The notes beneath the pieces are model-generated. The model had not been told where the DNA came from. It worked only from the letters and a program-made list of their open reading frames with translations, and ran no database searches. This document shows positions 26,408 to 35,203 of a stretch of 64,000 bases of DNA, in pieces (position 1 is the first letter of the stretch; each line of letters opens with the position of its first letter). The position numbers and the translations under genes were made by a program. The stretch is from positions 2,728,001 to 2,792,000 of the forward strand of contig NC_014934.1 of assembly GCF_000186265.1 (NCBI RefSeq), given 5' to 3'. The stretch is from Cellulophaga algicola DSM 14237. GTDB lineage: Bacteria; Bacteroidota; Bacteroidia; Flavobacteriales; Flavobacteriaceae.

Positions 26408-26520
26408 TAATCGAGGAAGATTAATTGCTATGAAAAAGAATTTAGTTTTTTAATCGATTACCATTATTGGTTAGGTTGTTTAAAAACGTATTTCCGTCTT
26501 CTAGGAGATACGTTTTTTTG
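26408..26520 (+). ncRNA. Candidate small RNA or attenuated leader upstream of the TetR gene
   Basis: Between a good -7 box and a strong intrinsic terminator lies a unit of about 110 bases with no sizeable reading frame. Only a seven-codon frame (MKKNLVF, 26430-26453) is present. GTAATCG near 26407-26413 can pair with CGATTAC at 26455-26461, enclosing that mini-frame. Nothing upstream on the plus strand needs a terminator here. It may be an independent small RNA, or a leader whose terminator is sometimes read through into the TetR-ABC1 genes. I do not recognise it as 6S, tmRNA or SRP RNA. Confidence 0.4.
26482..26519 (+). terminator. Strong intrinsic terminator with no protein gene in front of it
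   Basis: AAAAACGTATTTCC pairs with GGAGATACGTTTTT (14 bp, one G-T pair) over an 8-base loop, followed by more T (to 26519). It lies 44 bp before the TetR start codon. Confidence 0.8.
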
Positions 26521-26563
26521 TACCAATAGTAAATTGCTTTGTCACTCTTAAACTATAAACGTC

Positions 26564-27223
26564 ATGGCTAAAAAATCAGAAACAAAAAAAATTACAGAAG
26601 ATCAAATAATAGGAATGTACATGGATTATGTCTTAGAACATGAAACTGTACCTAAATCTATTTATAAGTTTTGTAAGTCAAATGCTATCAAAGAAGAAGA
26701 GTTTTATAACTTCTTTGGATCAGTAGAAGGGCTACAAGCGGCCATATGGGAAAAGTTCTACACCAATACTGTGGGCGTTATGGCTAAAAACGAGGATTAC
26801 GAGTCATTTTCTAATCAAGATAAAATGCTCACTTTCTTTTTCTCTATGTTTGAATTACTTACCATGAATAGGAGTTATGTTCTTTTTGCATTAAGAGAAC
26901 ATGATAGCATGTTAAAGAACTTAAGCCAGTTAAAAGGCTTACGTTCTAATATAAAAATATTTGCATCAGAACTAGTACAAGATGCTAATGCAGATAAATC
27001 GTTCAAAATCACAAAGAAAAGTCCACAATTATATGCTGAGGGTACTTGGGTGCAATTTTTATTCTTGCTTAAATTTTGGATGGAAGATACCAGTGCAGGG
27101 TTTGAGAAAACGGATTTAGCTATTGAAAAATCTGTAAAAACAATTTTTGATGTTTTTGAAAATACTCCTTTAGAGAGTATCATAGATTTTGGCAAATTCT
27201 TGTATAAGGAAAAATTTGCTTAA
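26564..27223 (+). CDS. TetR/AcrR family transcriptional regulator
   Basis: The product has 219 residues. Residues about 10-65 form the DNA-binding helices in a divergent TetR pattern (ITEDQIIGMYMDYVLEHETVPKSIYKFCKSNAIKEEEFYNFFGSVEGLQAAIWEKFY in order). The rest is a helical ligand/dimer domain. It is 61 bp ahead of an ABC1 kinase gene on the same strand, with no terminator between, so it probably regulates or accompanies that gene. The ligand is unknown; association with a UbiB-like kinase hints at lipid or quinone homeostasis, which is inference. Confidence 0.85.
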   Translation: MAKKSETKKITEDQIIGMYMDYVLEHETVPKSIYKFCKSNAIKEEEFYNFFGSVEGLQAAIWEKFYTNTVGVMAKNEDYESFSNQDKMLTFFFSMFELLTMNRSYVLFALREHDSMLKNLSQLKGLRSNIKIFASELVQDANADKSFKITKKSPQLYAEGTWVQFLFLLKFWMEDTSAGFEKTDLAIEKSVKTIFDVFENTPLESIIDFGKFLYKEKFA

Positions 27224-27284
27224 CTCTTATTTTTAAACCTAACCACCACATACTGTTTTGAACACTTTTAACTAAAAGTACTTT

Positions 27285-28595
27285 ATGAAAACATTAGATA
27301 AAATTCCAACAGGTAAGATAGAAAGAGCAGGAAAGCTTGTGAAAACAGGCGTTAAGATTGGTGGTAACTATGTAAAATATTACAGCAAAAAGTTAGTAAA
27401 TCCTGAGCTGTCAAAAGATGAATTGAATGAGGATAATGCGGGTGATATTTATGACGGACTCAAAAGTTTAAAGGGTAGCGCGCTTAAAGTGGCTCAAATG
27501 TTAAGCATGGAGAAAAATATTCTACCAAGTGCTTATGTAGAGAAATTTTCACTATCACAATTTTCTGTTCCGCCACTATCTGCACCTTTAGTGCGTAAAA
27601 CGTTTAAAAAATATTTAGGAAAATATCCAGAAGAGGTTTATGATACTTTTGATAAAGATTCTATAAATGCAGCGAGTATAGGTCAAGTGCATAAGGCTAC
27701 CAAAGATGGAAAAACCTTGGCAGTAAAAATTCAGTACCCAGGAGTGTCAGAAAGTATATCTAGTGATTTGGCTATTGTTAAACCTATAGCTATACGCATG
27801 TTCAACTTAAAAGGTAAAGATTCAGATAAATATTTTAAAGAAGTAGAGAATAAACTGGTAGAAGAGACCAATTATATTCTTGAAATGAGACAGAGTCAGG
27901 AAATTACAAAAGCATGCGCTGTAATTCCGAATATGGAATTTCCGGAATATTATCCAGACTTGTCTAGTGAACGAATCATTACCATGGATTGGATGAATGG
28001 TTTGCATTTAAGTGAATTTGCTAAAACAAGTTTTACTGCTGCAGAAGGAAATAAATTGGGGCAGGCTTTATGGGATTTCTATATGTTCCAAATTCATGGA
28101 CTTAGAAAGGTTCATGCGGACCCGCATCCAGGAAACTTTCTAGTAAGTAAGAGCAATACACTTATTGCTATAGATTTTGGTTGCATTAAAGAAGTGCCAG
28201 ATGAGTTCTATATTCCTTATTTTGAACTTGCAAAGAAAGAGGTTATTGAAAACGATTCGCACTTTATGGAAAAACTGTACGAATTGGAGATTCTGACCCC
28301 TACAGATTCTGAAGAAGAAATTACATTTTTCAAAGCCTTATTTAAAGAGATGTTACTGTTGTTTACATCGCCTTTTAATGGAGATACTTTCGATTTTGGT
28401 TCTGATGATTTTTGGCTTCAAATAGCTGATTTGAGTCAGCGGTATTCTAAAGATGATCAGATTAGAAAAATGAATGGCAATAGAGGTTCAAAGCATTTCT
28501 TATACATGAATAGAACGTTCTTCGGACTCTTTAATTTACTTCACGATTTAAAAGCTAAGGTTGAGGTGAATAATTTTAGACAGTATTTAGATTAA
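27285..28595 (+). CDS. ABC1/AarF/UbiB-family atypical kinase
   Basis: The product has 436 residues and no clear membrane helix. Family motifs are LKGSALKVAQMLSME (the KxGQ-like element, here KVAQ), INAASIGQVHKA (Ala-rich nucleotide loop), TLAVKIQYPGV (Lys), HADPHPGNFLV (catalytic loop) and IAIDFGCIKEVP (metal-binding DFG). UbiB-type proteins are ATPases or kinases that support ubiquinone or other prenyl-lipid metabolism. This menaquinone-using lineage has them too, with an unclear substrate. The KxGQ Gly is replaced by Ala (KVAQ). In the UbiB family such an alanine changes nucleotide behaviour, so it is worth noting. It follows the TetR gene. Confidence 0.88.
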   Translation: MKTLDKIPTGKIERAGKLVKTGVKIGGNYVKYYSKKLVNPELSKDELNEDNAGDIYDGLKSLKGSALKVAQMLSMEKNILPSAYVEKFSLSQFSVPPLSAPLVRKTFKKYLGKYPEEVYDTFDKDSINAASIGQVHKATKDGKTLAVKIQYPGVSESISSDLAIVKPIAIRMFNLKGKDSDKYFKEVENKLVEETNYILEMRQSQEITKACAVIPNMEFPEYYPDLSSERIITMDWMNGLHLSEFAKTSFTAAEGNKLGQALWDFYMFQIHGLRKVHADPHPGNFLVSKSNTLIAIDFGCIKEVPDEFYIPYFELAKKEVIENDSHFMEKLYELEILTPTDSEEEITFFKALFKEMLLLFTSPFNGDTFDFGSDDFWLQIADLSQRYSKDDQIRKMNGNRGSKHFLYMNRTFFGLFNLLHDLKAKVEVNNFRQYLD

Positions 28596-28648
28596 AAAAT
28601 AGCTTAAAGAATTGAGCAGAAAGACAGAAGTATAACAACATATTTCTG

Positions 28649-28680
28649 ACTTTTAATTTGTTAGGATACAAACTAAAAGT
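28649..28680. repeat. Inverted repeat behind the ABC1 kinase gene
   Basis: ACTTTTAATTTGT and ACAAACTAAAAGT are 13-base arms with one mismatch and a six-base loop. No T-run follows, so it is at best a weak terminator. Only this hairpin is visible in the 198-bp gap before the ketoacyl synthase gene. Confidence 0.5.
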
Positions 28681-28793
28681 ATAATTACCGAATGATTTTA
28701 CAACATTGTAGAATAATCCTTAAATTGCGTTCTTGTTTATTTAATTCGTAACTTAAATAAATGTATAATAAACAGATCAGATAACTAAACTGT

Positions 28794-29804
28794 ATGTATA
28801 ATTCGAAAATTATAGGCTTAGGACATTACGTTCCTGAAAACGTTGTGACTAATGATGATTTATCAAAGGTCATGGATACTAATGATGCGTGGATTCAAGA
28901 AAGAACAGGTATTAAAGAAAGACGTCATGTTATAAAAGGCGATGGCGATACCACCACTACAATGGGGGTTAAAGCTGCTAAAATCGCTATTGAAAGAGCA
29001 GGTATAGATAAAGATGATATTGATTTTATTGTATTTGCGACCTTAAGTCCAGATTATTATTTTCCTGGCCCAGGTGTCTTAGTACAACGAGATTTAGGTA
29101 TTAAAACAGTAGGAGCCTTAGATGTAAGAAATCAATGTTCTGGTTTTGTTTACGCTATTTCTGTTGCCGATCAGTATATTAAAACAGGCATGTATAAGAA
29201 TGTTTTAGTTATTGGATCAGAATTGCATTCTCATGGTTTAGATATGTCTACACGTGGTAGAGGTGTTTCTGTAATTTTTGGTGACGGAGCAGGAGCTGCG
29301 GTTTTATCAAGGGAAGAAGATAACAGTAAAGGAATCCTATCTACACATTTGCATTCTGAAGGGCAACATGCAGAGGAATTATCTTTGATAGCTCCAGGAA
29401 TGGGAAAAAGATGGGTTACAGATATCATTGCAGATAATGATCCTAACGACGAATCTTATTTTCCTCACATGAATGGCCAATTTGTATTTAAAAATGCAGT
29501 GGTTCGTTTTAGTGAAGTTATTATAGAAGGTTTAGAAGCTAATAAATTAGCAGCAACCGATATTGATTTATTAGTACCACATCAGGCTAATTTAAGAATT
29601 TCTCAGTTTATACAGAAGAAATTCCAATTGTCAGACGATCAGGTTTTTAATAATATTATGAACTACGGGAATACTACAGCAGCGTCTATTCCAATTGCTT
29701 TAACAGAAGCTTGGGAGCAAGGTAAAGTTAAAGAAGGAGATTTAGTCGTATTAGCTGCTTTTGGTAGTGGCTTTACATGGGGTAGTGTTATTATCCGCTG
29801 GTAA
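28794..29804 (+). CDS. 3-oxoacyl-ACP synthase III family protein
   Basis: Thiolase-fold condensing enzyme of 336 residues with the KAS III triad Cys115 (RNQCSGFVYA), His263 (VPHQANLRI) and Asn293 (MNYGNTTAAS). FabH itself starts fatty-acid chains from acetyl-CoA or branched acyl-CoA and malonyl-ACP. The length is slightly above typical FabH, and flavobacteria carry several paralogues, so a role in a dedicated lipid or hydrocarbon pathway is possible. It is a single gene with its own terminator at 29829. Confidence 0.9.
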   Translation: MYNSKIIGLGHYVPENVVTNDDLSKVMDTNDAWIQERTGIKERRHVIKGDGDTTTTMGVKAAKIAIERAGIDKDDIDFIVFATLSPDYYFPGPGVLVQRDLGIKTVGALDVRNQCSGFVYAISVADQYIKTGMYKNVLVIGSELHSHGLDMSTRGRGVSVIFGDGAGAAVLSREEDNSKGILSTHLHSEGQHAEELSLIAPGMGKRWVTDIIADNDPNDESYFPHMNGQFVFKNAVVRFSEVIIEGLEANKLAATDIDLLVPHQANLRISQFIQKKFQLSDDQVFNNIMNYGNTTAASIPIALTEAWEQGKVKEGDLVVLAAFGSGFTWGSVIIRW

Positions 29805-29828
29805 AAATCTATAAAATTATAATTTAAG

Positions 29829-29857
29829 AAAGCCCCAACATAATTGTTGAGGCTTTT
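29829..29857 (+). terminator. Terminator of the ketoacyl synthase gene
   Basis: The stem AAAGCCCCAACA / TGTTGAGGCTTT (one C-A mismatch) with loop TAAT is followed by TTTT. The IS element is inserted 10 bp behind it, leaving it intact. Confidence 0.85.
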
Positions 29858-29908
29858 TTATTTAACTTGTCCCGTCCTGAAATAAGTTGACACAAAATCG
29901 ACTTATTT

Positions 29909-30301
29909 ATGAAACATTCAATTATTACGGTAGACAAGCGTACCCAACGCGATTATAATTTGGGCTTTAAATTAAGTGTTGTCCATCAGGTTGAAAAAGG
30001 CGAAATGACTTATAAGCAGGCGCAAAAGGCTTATGGTATTCAAGGTAGAAGTACTGTTTTGGTTTGGTTGAGAAAACATGGTACATTAGATTGGACTAAA
30101 CCAATACGCCATCAAATGCCAAAATCAAAAGAAACACCTGCCCAAAAAATCAAACGCTTGGAGAGAGAGCTTTCCGATGAAAAACTCAGGAACAAAATTC
30201 TCAATACTATGATTGACATCTCCGATAAACAGTATGGTACCGCTATCAGAAAAAAGCATTCGCCCAATCAATCCAGCGCATCCGACAAGAACAACGATTA
30301 A
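29909..30301 (+). CDS. IS3-family transposase OrfA
   Basis: The product has 130 residues. An N-terminal helix-turn-helix (KLSVVHQVEKGEMTYKQAQKAYGIQG, then STVLVWLRKHG) binds the element ends. A leucine-zipper-like helix (KIKRLERELSDEKLRNKILNTM) supports multimerisation. Near the end the codons A-AAA-AAG (30250-30256) form a canonical -1 slippery heptamer. Shifting there joins OrfA to OrfB to give the active transposase OrfAB. Without shifting, the protein ends at TAA 30299-30301 and usually acts as a repressor. Confidence 0.93.
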   Translation: MKHSIITVDKRTQRDYNLGFKLSVVHQVEKGEMTYKQAQKAYGIQGRSTVLVWLRKHGTLDWTKPIRHQMPKSKETPAQKIKRLERELSDEKLRNKILNTMIDISDKQYGTAIRKKHSPNQSSASDKNND

Positions 30302-30321
30302 GTTTATCTCGTTGTTGTCGA

Positions 30322-31137
30322 TTGTTTGGGGTAAGTAGACAAGCGGTCTATCAAGCAGAAAAACGGATTATAAAAAGAGAACAGGAGTTTATAAAAGTAA
30401 AGAACTTGGTTGAAGGTGTTCGCAAGGATATGCCCCGGCTCGGTACACGAAAGCTGTATTACCTGTTAAAGGAAGAATTCGCAAAGCACAATTTAAAAAT
30501 AGGAAGAGATGCCCTGTTTGGATATTTGCGCTCGGAATCGATGCTGATAAGGCCAAGGAAGAATTACACCAAGACAACAAACTCTAAACATTGGCTTAGA
30601 AAACATCCTAATCTGATGAAAGAAATCAAAGTTTCCAGACCAGAAGAGTTCTTCGTCAGTGACATTACATATATCAAAAGTAGAGAGCGGACACATTATC
30701 TATCCTTGGTAACCGATGCCTATAGTAGAAAAATAATGGGATATCACCTTAGTGATGATATGAGTGCCGAAAATGTGGTAAAAGCAGTAAGAATGGCTAA
30801 AAACAATAGATTGACAAGTAAAGATCTAATTCATCATTCCGATAGAGGATTGCAGTATTGCTCCGGCATATACCAAAAAGAACTAAGGCTAAGCAATATG
30901 ACTCCGTCAATGACAGATGGTTATGATTGCTACCAAAATGCATTGGCAGAACGAATCAACGGCATATTGAAAGGGGAATTCCTAATCTATAAATGTAACA
31001 CTGGCAAAGAGTTGAAAAAGCTTATAGCAGAATCAATAAAAACGTATAACAACAAAAGACCACACTTGAGTCTAAAATATAAAACACCTAACTTTGTACA
31101 TAACAAAAAACCAGAGAAGCTAGCTTCTCTGGTTTAA
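30322..31137 (+). CDS. IS3-family transposase OrfB (DDE integrase core)
   Basis: The product has 271 residues counted from TTG 30322, but the frame is open upstream to the slippery site. The fused product reads AFAQSIQRIRQEQ from 30256, so the natural product is OrfAB, 29909-31137. The catalytic triad is Asp in FFVSDITYIK, Asp in IHHSDRGLQY and Glu in NALAERINGILK, spaced as in IS3 enzymes. The conserved C-terminal HLSLKYKTP is present. Confidence 0.95.
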   Translation: MFGVSRQAVYQAEKRIIKREQEFIKVKNLVEGVRKDMPRLGTRKLYYLLKEEFAKHNLKIGRDALFGYLRSESMLIRPRKNYTKTTNSKHWLRKHPNLMKEIKVSRPEEFFVSDITYIKSRERTHYLSLVTDAYSRKIMGYHLSDDMSAENVVKAVRMAKNNRLTSKDLIHHSDRGLQYCSGIYQKELRLSNMTPSMTDGYDCYQNALAERINGILKGEFLIYKCNTGKELKKLIAESIKTYNNKRPHLSLKYKTPNFVHNKKPEKLASLV

Positions 31138-31215
31138 TATTAATTATTTAAAAACTGTCAACCTATTTTAGGACGACTCAACTAGAAACTCTTTTAAAAG
31201 AAAGGAGTATTTGTT

Positions 31216-33666
31216 TTATAAAATTCCGCCGCCGCCTTCTTTGGTGTTATTATCTCTATTTTTTCGTTTGCTCGCTTTATTTTTGCCGCTACCAAACATA
31301 TAAGATAAACCTGCATATACAGTTCTGCTTTCCCAATTAAATTGTCCTGTTGATGCATAAGGTCTTGTGCTATCAAAGGCAAAACGCATCGTATTAAATA
31401 CATCGTTAAAATTTAGACTTAAGGTTCCTTTTCCTTCTGCGAAACTGTAGCGAGCACCTGTATTTATAAAATACATAGACTTCACGTCAAACTGTATGTT
31501 TTTATTTGCACCACGATAGAATCCAAAGACCTGGAAGCTTAAGTTTTTAGTAGCTTTTAGGCTGTTATTCATTCTAAAATTCCAAGCCGTATTTTCTACT
31601 TCCACTTCTTCTATAGCAATATCATCTACAGTGGTATTAGGATCTTCTGTGGGTAGAGTCTCTGTTATGCCTCGTTGCGTTTGTGAGAAAAGATCAAAAC
31701 TACCATTGATGCTCCACCAGGTTAATGGTTTGTAGTTTAAAGATACTTCCATTCCATAGGCTGTGGTATTATCAAAATTATCATAGGTTAAAATAAGTTT
31801 GTTTAAGTCTAAGCGATCTACATAGACAGCTCTGTTTATTTCATCTTTGATCTGACGGTAAAAAATACCCGTAGTGATACTTCCTTTTTCTAAACGTTTG
31901 GTATAGTTTACTTCATAAGAATTGGTAAACTGAGGCACAAGATTTTGGTTTCCAAAAGAAGATATTAAGGGAGTAGACCATTCTCTTATAGGATTTACTT
32001 GTTGCAATCCAGGTCTGTCTACTCGACGACTAAGACTTAGTTGAAACTGATTTTTATCATTGGGAGAATAGGTTATATAGGCAGAAGGGTAGAGTTGGGT
32101 GTATTGATCAGAAAAAGTACGAATGTTATTCGTATCTGCTTTTACTTCCACATTTTCTACACGCAAGCCAGCTTGATAGGACCATTTCTTATAGTTCTGA
32201 CCAAAAGTGGCATAGGCAGAATAGATATCCATTCCGTATACAAAATCAGTATCTGGTGTTGGAATTAAATTCCCCGTTTCATTAAAAGATAATCCTGTAG
32301 AGGTATAATCTACATTGGTTTCAAAATTTCTAGATTCTACACCTAATTCTAGTTTAGAAATAGAATCTAAGGGGTTTACATAATCAAGATTAACGATGGT
32401 CTGTTTGCGATTGGTGTCTACCATATCAACATAATTAGGGAAAACGCTATTCCCGGAAGAAGAAAATAAAGCATCTTCGTCTTGGTTAAATTTGTTGTAA
32501 TCAATTTCTAGCTCAATATTGTGTCCTTCTTTCTTAAACTTTAGTTTGTAATCAAAATTATATTGTTCACTAAGGTTGTCTTGAAAATTATCAAAGATTT
32601 GATTTGAATTTCTGTTGGCATCGTTATAATATAAAATATCGGTATCTCCCTTTCCCTTACCGTCAAAAGAATTCTGATTGGTGAAAAATGAAATGGTATG
32701 GTAATCATTTAAATAAAAATCAACGCCTACTTTGTATAAGTGTGATTTGTTGTTATTTAGAAAACTAAAAAGTTGTTCTGAATTGTCATCAAGCCTGTAT
32801 AGGCTTCCGTTATTTACATATTTACCAATATTATTTCCATAGTTTCCATAAATATTAATTTTTCCTGAACGGTAATTTAAGTCAATAGCACTATTAAATT
32901 TAGCCTCTTCGCCGACCGTGAGTCCTGTGCTAATCGTCCCGTTAAACCCATTATTGGCATTCTTATGAAGTATGATATTGATGATACCGCTCATGCCTTC
33001 AGGATTATATTTCGCAGAAGGATTGGTAATTAGTTCAATAGATTTTATAGCGCTAGACGGAATTTGCTTTAGCAATTGAGCAACGGGAACATTAGATAAT
33101 TTTCCGTCTACCATAACTCTTACATTAGAATTGCCACGCATAGAAAGTTCACCTGTCTGTTGGTCTATGTTTACAGAAGGAATATTATTCATAATGTCTG
33201 ATGCAGATGCACCTGTGGTGGTCAGATCTTTACCGACATTAATTACTTTCCGATCTATTTTTTGTTCAATGGTTGTCCGTTCTGCGACCACTTCTACTCC
33301 CGATAATTCTTGAGTTTGATCTTCAAGATAAATAGTTCCTAAGGCTATTTTTCGGTGGTTCTTATCAATAGTAACTAGCTTTGAGTATGTTTTGTACCCT
33401 ATGAATTGAACTAAAAAGGTAAGTGTTCCTTCGGGAATATTTTTTATTTCAAAAGTTCCGTTCTCTTCTGTAATACCTCCAGTAATAATAGTAGACTTAT
33501 CTTCAGATTTAATAACAATAGCAGCAAATGCTATAGGTTCTTGTAAAGATTGGTCTAAAATGGTACCCGTGATGGTACCTAATACAACATCGGTATTAGA
33601 GGGTTCCGTGTTTGCGAATAATGCACTGTTGATGAGCAGTGCAATACATACGATTGCTTTTTTCAT
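31216..33666 (-). CDS. TonB-dependent-receptor-like outer membrane beta-barrel protein
   Basis: The product has 816 residues with a signal peptide ending ALFA. Residues about 33-120 form a carboxypeptidase-regulatory-like domain (GTITGTILDQSLQEPIAFAAI). The plug domain follows (VINVGKDLTTTGASASDIMNNIPSVNID, MRGNSNVRVMVDGK and ITNPSAKYNPEGMSGIINIIL), then the barrel to about residue 790. The Gly/Lys-rich tail GSGKNKASKRKNRDNN replaces the usual aromatic-ended last strand. This OMP_b-brl_3 type is common in Bacteroidota, often of unknown substrate. No SusD-like partner is adjacent. The IS ends 34 bp behind its stop. Confidence 0.92.
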   Translation of the reverse strand: MKKAIVCIALLINSALFANTEPSNTDVVLGTITGTILDQSLQEPIAFAAIVIKSEDKSTIITGGITEENGTFEIKNIPEGTLTFLVQFIGYKTYSKLVTIDKNHRKIALGTIYLEDQTQELSGVEVVAERTTIEQKIDRKVINVGKDLTTTGASASDIMNNIPSVNIDQQTGELSMRGNSNVRVMVDGKLSNVPVAQLLKQIPSSAIKSIELITNPSAKYNPEGMSGIINIILHKNANNGFNGTISTGLTVGEEAKFNSAIDLNYRSGKINIYGNYGNNIGKYVNNGSLYRLDDNSEQLFSFLNNNKSHLYKVGVDFYLNDYHTISFFTNQNSFDGKGKGDTDILYYNDANRNSNQIFDNFQDNLSEQYNFDYKLKFKKEGHNIELEIDYNKFNQDEDALFSSSGNSVFPNYVDMVDTNRKQTIVNLDYVNPLDSISKLELGVESRNFETNVDYTSTGLSFNETGNLIPTPDTDFVYGMDIYSAYATFGQNYKKWSYQAGLRVENVEVKADTNNIRTFSDQYTQLYPSAYITYSPNDKNQFQLSLSRRVDRPGLQQVNPIREWSTPLISSFGNQNLVPQFTNSYEVNYTKRLEKGSITTGIFYRQIKDEINRAVYVDRLDLNKLILTYDNFDNTTAYGMEVSLNYKPLTWWSINGSFDLFSQTQRGITETLPTEDPNTTVDDIAIEEVEVENTAWNFRMNNSLKATKNLSFQVFGFYRGANKNIQFDVKSMYFINTGARYSFAEGKGTLSLNFNDVFNTMRFAFDSTRPYASTGQFNWESRTVYAGLSYMFGSGKNKASKRKNRDNNTKEGGGGIL

Positions 33667-34084
33667 GAATGTTCGTTTTAGTAATTGATTTGATTGATTG
33701 ATTGATGATGAATTTCTAGCTACAGGACGACATTAAAGAACTATTGTTACACAGTAATTTAATTTTAACAGTTTTTAACGTATCTGAAAGGGATAGAAGA
33801 ATATTCCTCAGTTTTGAGGTTAAAATCTAAAGTTTAATTAAGTTAATCTTGTAGTGTAATTTTTGTACTCGAAAGGGGGAGTATTAGGATGCAGAGGTAT
33901 ATAAAAAACAAAACCCTCATTTACATGAGGGTTTCTATTATCGATAATGTGCACTAAACACTAACCATTAACTATAAAAATACAGCATTAACGACAAATT
34001 CATAATATCTTTAGTTTACTAATAGACGCAAAATTCATATGATAATTACTTTAATTAACAATTTTTAACATCATTTTCGGTAAA
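33667..34084. other. Intergenic region between the receptor gene and the CoA-binding gene
   Basis: The 418 bp have no convincing gene. It contains a TTGA-type microsatellite (about 33683-33705) just in front of the receptor start, and a perfect hairpin (33911-33934). A 22-codon frame from ATG 33889 spans the hairpin and has no family resemblance. Confidence 0.6.
33911..33934 (-). terminator. Hairpin with T-rich tail on the minus strand
   Basis: AAACCCTCAT and ATGAGGGTTT pair perfectly over a TTAC loop. The minus strand continues TTTTGTTTTTTAT, as in an intrinsic terminator, although no minus-strand gene lies just upstream of it. It may shield the receptor promoter from antisense transcription. 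Confidence 0.55.
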
Positions 34085-34444
34085 ATGCAAAAAACACTTG
34101 TAATAGGCGCTTCATTAAAATCAAGTAGATATAGTAATGTAGCTATAAAAAAGCTGACAGAAAAATCTATTAAAACAGAAGCTTTTGGCTTAAAAGAAGG
34201 TATTCTTTACGGAGTGCAAATTAAGACTAATTTTGACGATTTTCAAAATATACACACGGTTACTTTATATTTAAACCCAAAATTTCAGGAAGCGTATTAT
34301 CAAAAGATAATAGATTTAAATCCTAAACGGGTCATTTTTAATCCAGGGACAGAAAACCCCAATTTCTATGCGTTACTTAAAAATAGTAATATTGAAGTAG
34401 AAGTGGCTTGTACACTAGTTTTGCTCGCTACAAATCAATTTTAA
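34085..34444 (+). CDS. CoA-binding protein (Rossmann-like, YccU type)
   Basis: The product has 119 residues forming a small CoA-binding domain: LVIGASLKSSRYSNVAIKKL at the start (the nucleotide loop), TLYLNPKFQEAYYQKII, then RVIFNPGTENPNFY, where relatives have a conserved NPGTEN segment. Such single-domain proteins are widespread with no firm function. The gene lies 52 bp ahead of recR. Confidence 0.85.
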   Translation: MQKTLVIGASLKSSRYSNVAIKKLTEKSIKTEAFGLKEGILYGVQIKTNFDDFQNIHTVTLYLNPKFQEAYYQKIIDLNPKRVIFNPGTENPNFYALLKNSNIEVEVACTLVLLATNQF

Positions 34445-34496
34445 ATTCTCATGAAGAATAAAGAAATAAAACCGATAAAGTCGTAATTTTGTGGCT

Positions 34497-35114
34497 ATGG
34501 AATTTTCGTCAAAACTTTTAGAAAATGCAGTCTATGAAATTTCGCAATTGCCTGGAATTGGAAAACGTACAGCATTGCGTTTGGCTTTGCATTTGCTAAA
34601 ACAACCAGAAGAGCAAACATCTCATTTAACAAGTGCTTTAGGGAAATTAAGGAGTCAAATTAAATTTTGCTCTAATTGTCATAATATATCTGACGTAGCA
34701 CTTTGTGAAATTTGTGCAAATTCTAAGAGAGATGCTGCTATAATTTGTGTGGTAGAAGATATTAGAGATGTAATGGCGATAGAAAACACAGGCCAGTTTA
34801 GGGGGTTGTATCATGTGCTGGGAGGTAAGATCTCTCCGATGGAATGCGTAGGCCCGCAAGATCTAACCATAGTTTCGCTTGTTGAAAAAGTAAAAAAGGG
34901 AGGTGTGAGTGAGCTTATCTTTGCATTAAGTTCTACTATGGAAGGAGATACAACTAACTTTTATATCTTTAAGCAATTGGAAGGTGTAACAGTAAAAACA
35001 TCAACCATTGCAAGAGGGATTGCTGTAGGTGATGAGCTTGAATATGCAGATGAAATTACCTTAGGACGTAGTATTTTAAACCGAATTCCATTCGAAAATT
35101 CTATGAAAGCATAA
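34497..35114 (+). CDS. recR: Recombination mediator RecR
   Basis: With RecF and RecO, RecR loads RecA on gapped DNA. The product has 205 residues from ATG 34497 ([16 protein letters not shown]); GTG 34491 would overlap the -7 box TAATTTTG at 34484-34491. Features in order are the helix-hairpin-helix [17 protein letters not shown], the zinc finger [16 protein letters not shown], a Toprim domain with [14 protein letters not shown], and the C-terminal [15 protein letters not shown]. No recF or recO is nearby. Confidence 0.95.
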   Translation: MEFSSKLLENAVYEISQLPGIGKRTALRLALHLLKQPEEQTSHLTSALGKLRSQIKFCSNCHNISDVALCEICANSKRDAAIICVVEDIRDVMAIENTGQFRGLYHVLGGKISPMECVGPQDLTIVSLVEKVKKGGVSELIFALSSTMEGDTTNFYIFKQLEGVTVKTSTIARGIAVGDELEYADEITLGRSILNRIPFENSMKA

Positions 35115-35203
35115 ATAAAATAGTTGTACTAAATTTAAGTAAAAGACGATATTTTTATTATTTTCGCAAAAAATTATTCTGAATAAGTATATTAATTGAT
35201 GAT

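Larger units (their letters stand above)
29868..31181 (+). mobile_element. Complete IS3-family insertion sequence (1314 bp)
   Basis: Terminal inverted repeats of about 25 bases run 29868-29892 and 31157-31181. They begin TG and end CA and share CGTCCT-AAATA-GTTGACA with a few mismatches. The 3-bp direct repeat ACT flanks the element (29865-29867 and 31182-31184), the usual target duplication for many IS3 elements. Inside are orfA, a slippery A6G and orfB with the DDE domain, all intact, so the element looks functional. It sits between two convergent genes (ketoacyl synthase and TonB receptor) and disrupts neither. Confidence 0.93.

Noticed and set aside
26166-29857. Possible defence or toxin-antitoxin island around the IS element
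   Set aside because: Neighbouring genes are a chaperone, regulator, kinase and lipid enzyme. No nuclease-antitoxin, restriction, retron or CBASS-like genes are present.
33889-33957. 22-codon frame across the hairpin at 33911
   Set aside because: Too short, no family, and its codons are dominated by the dyad.
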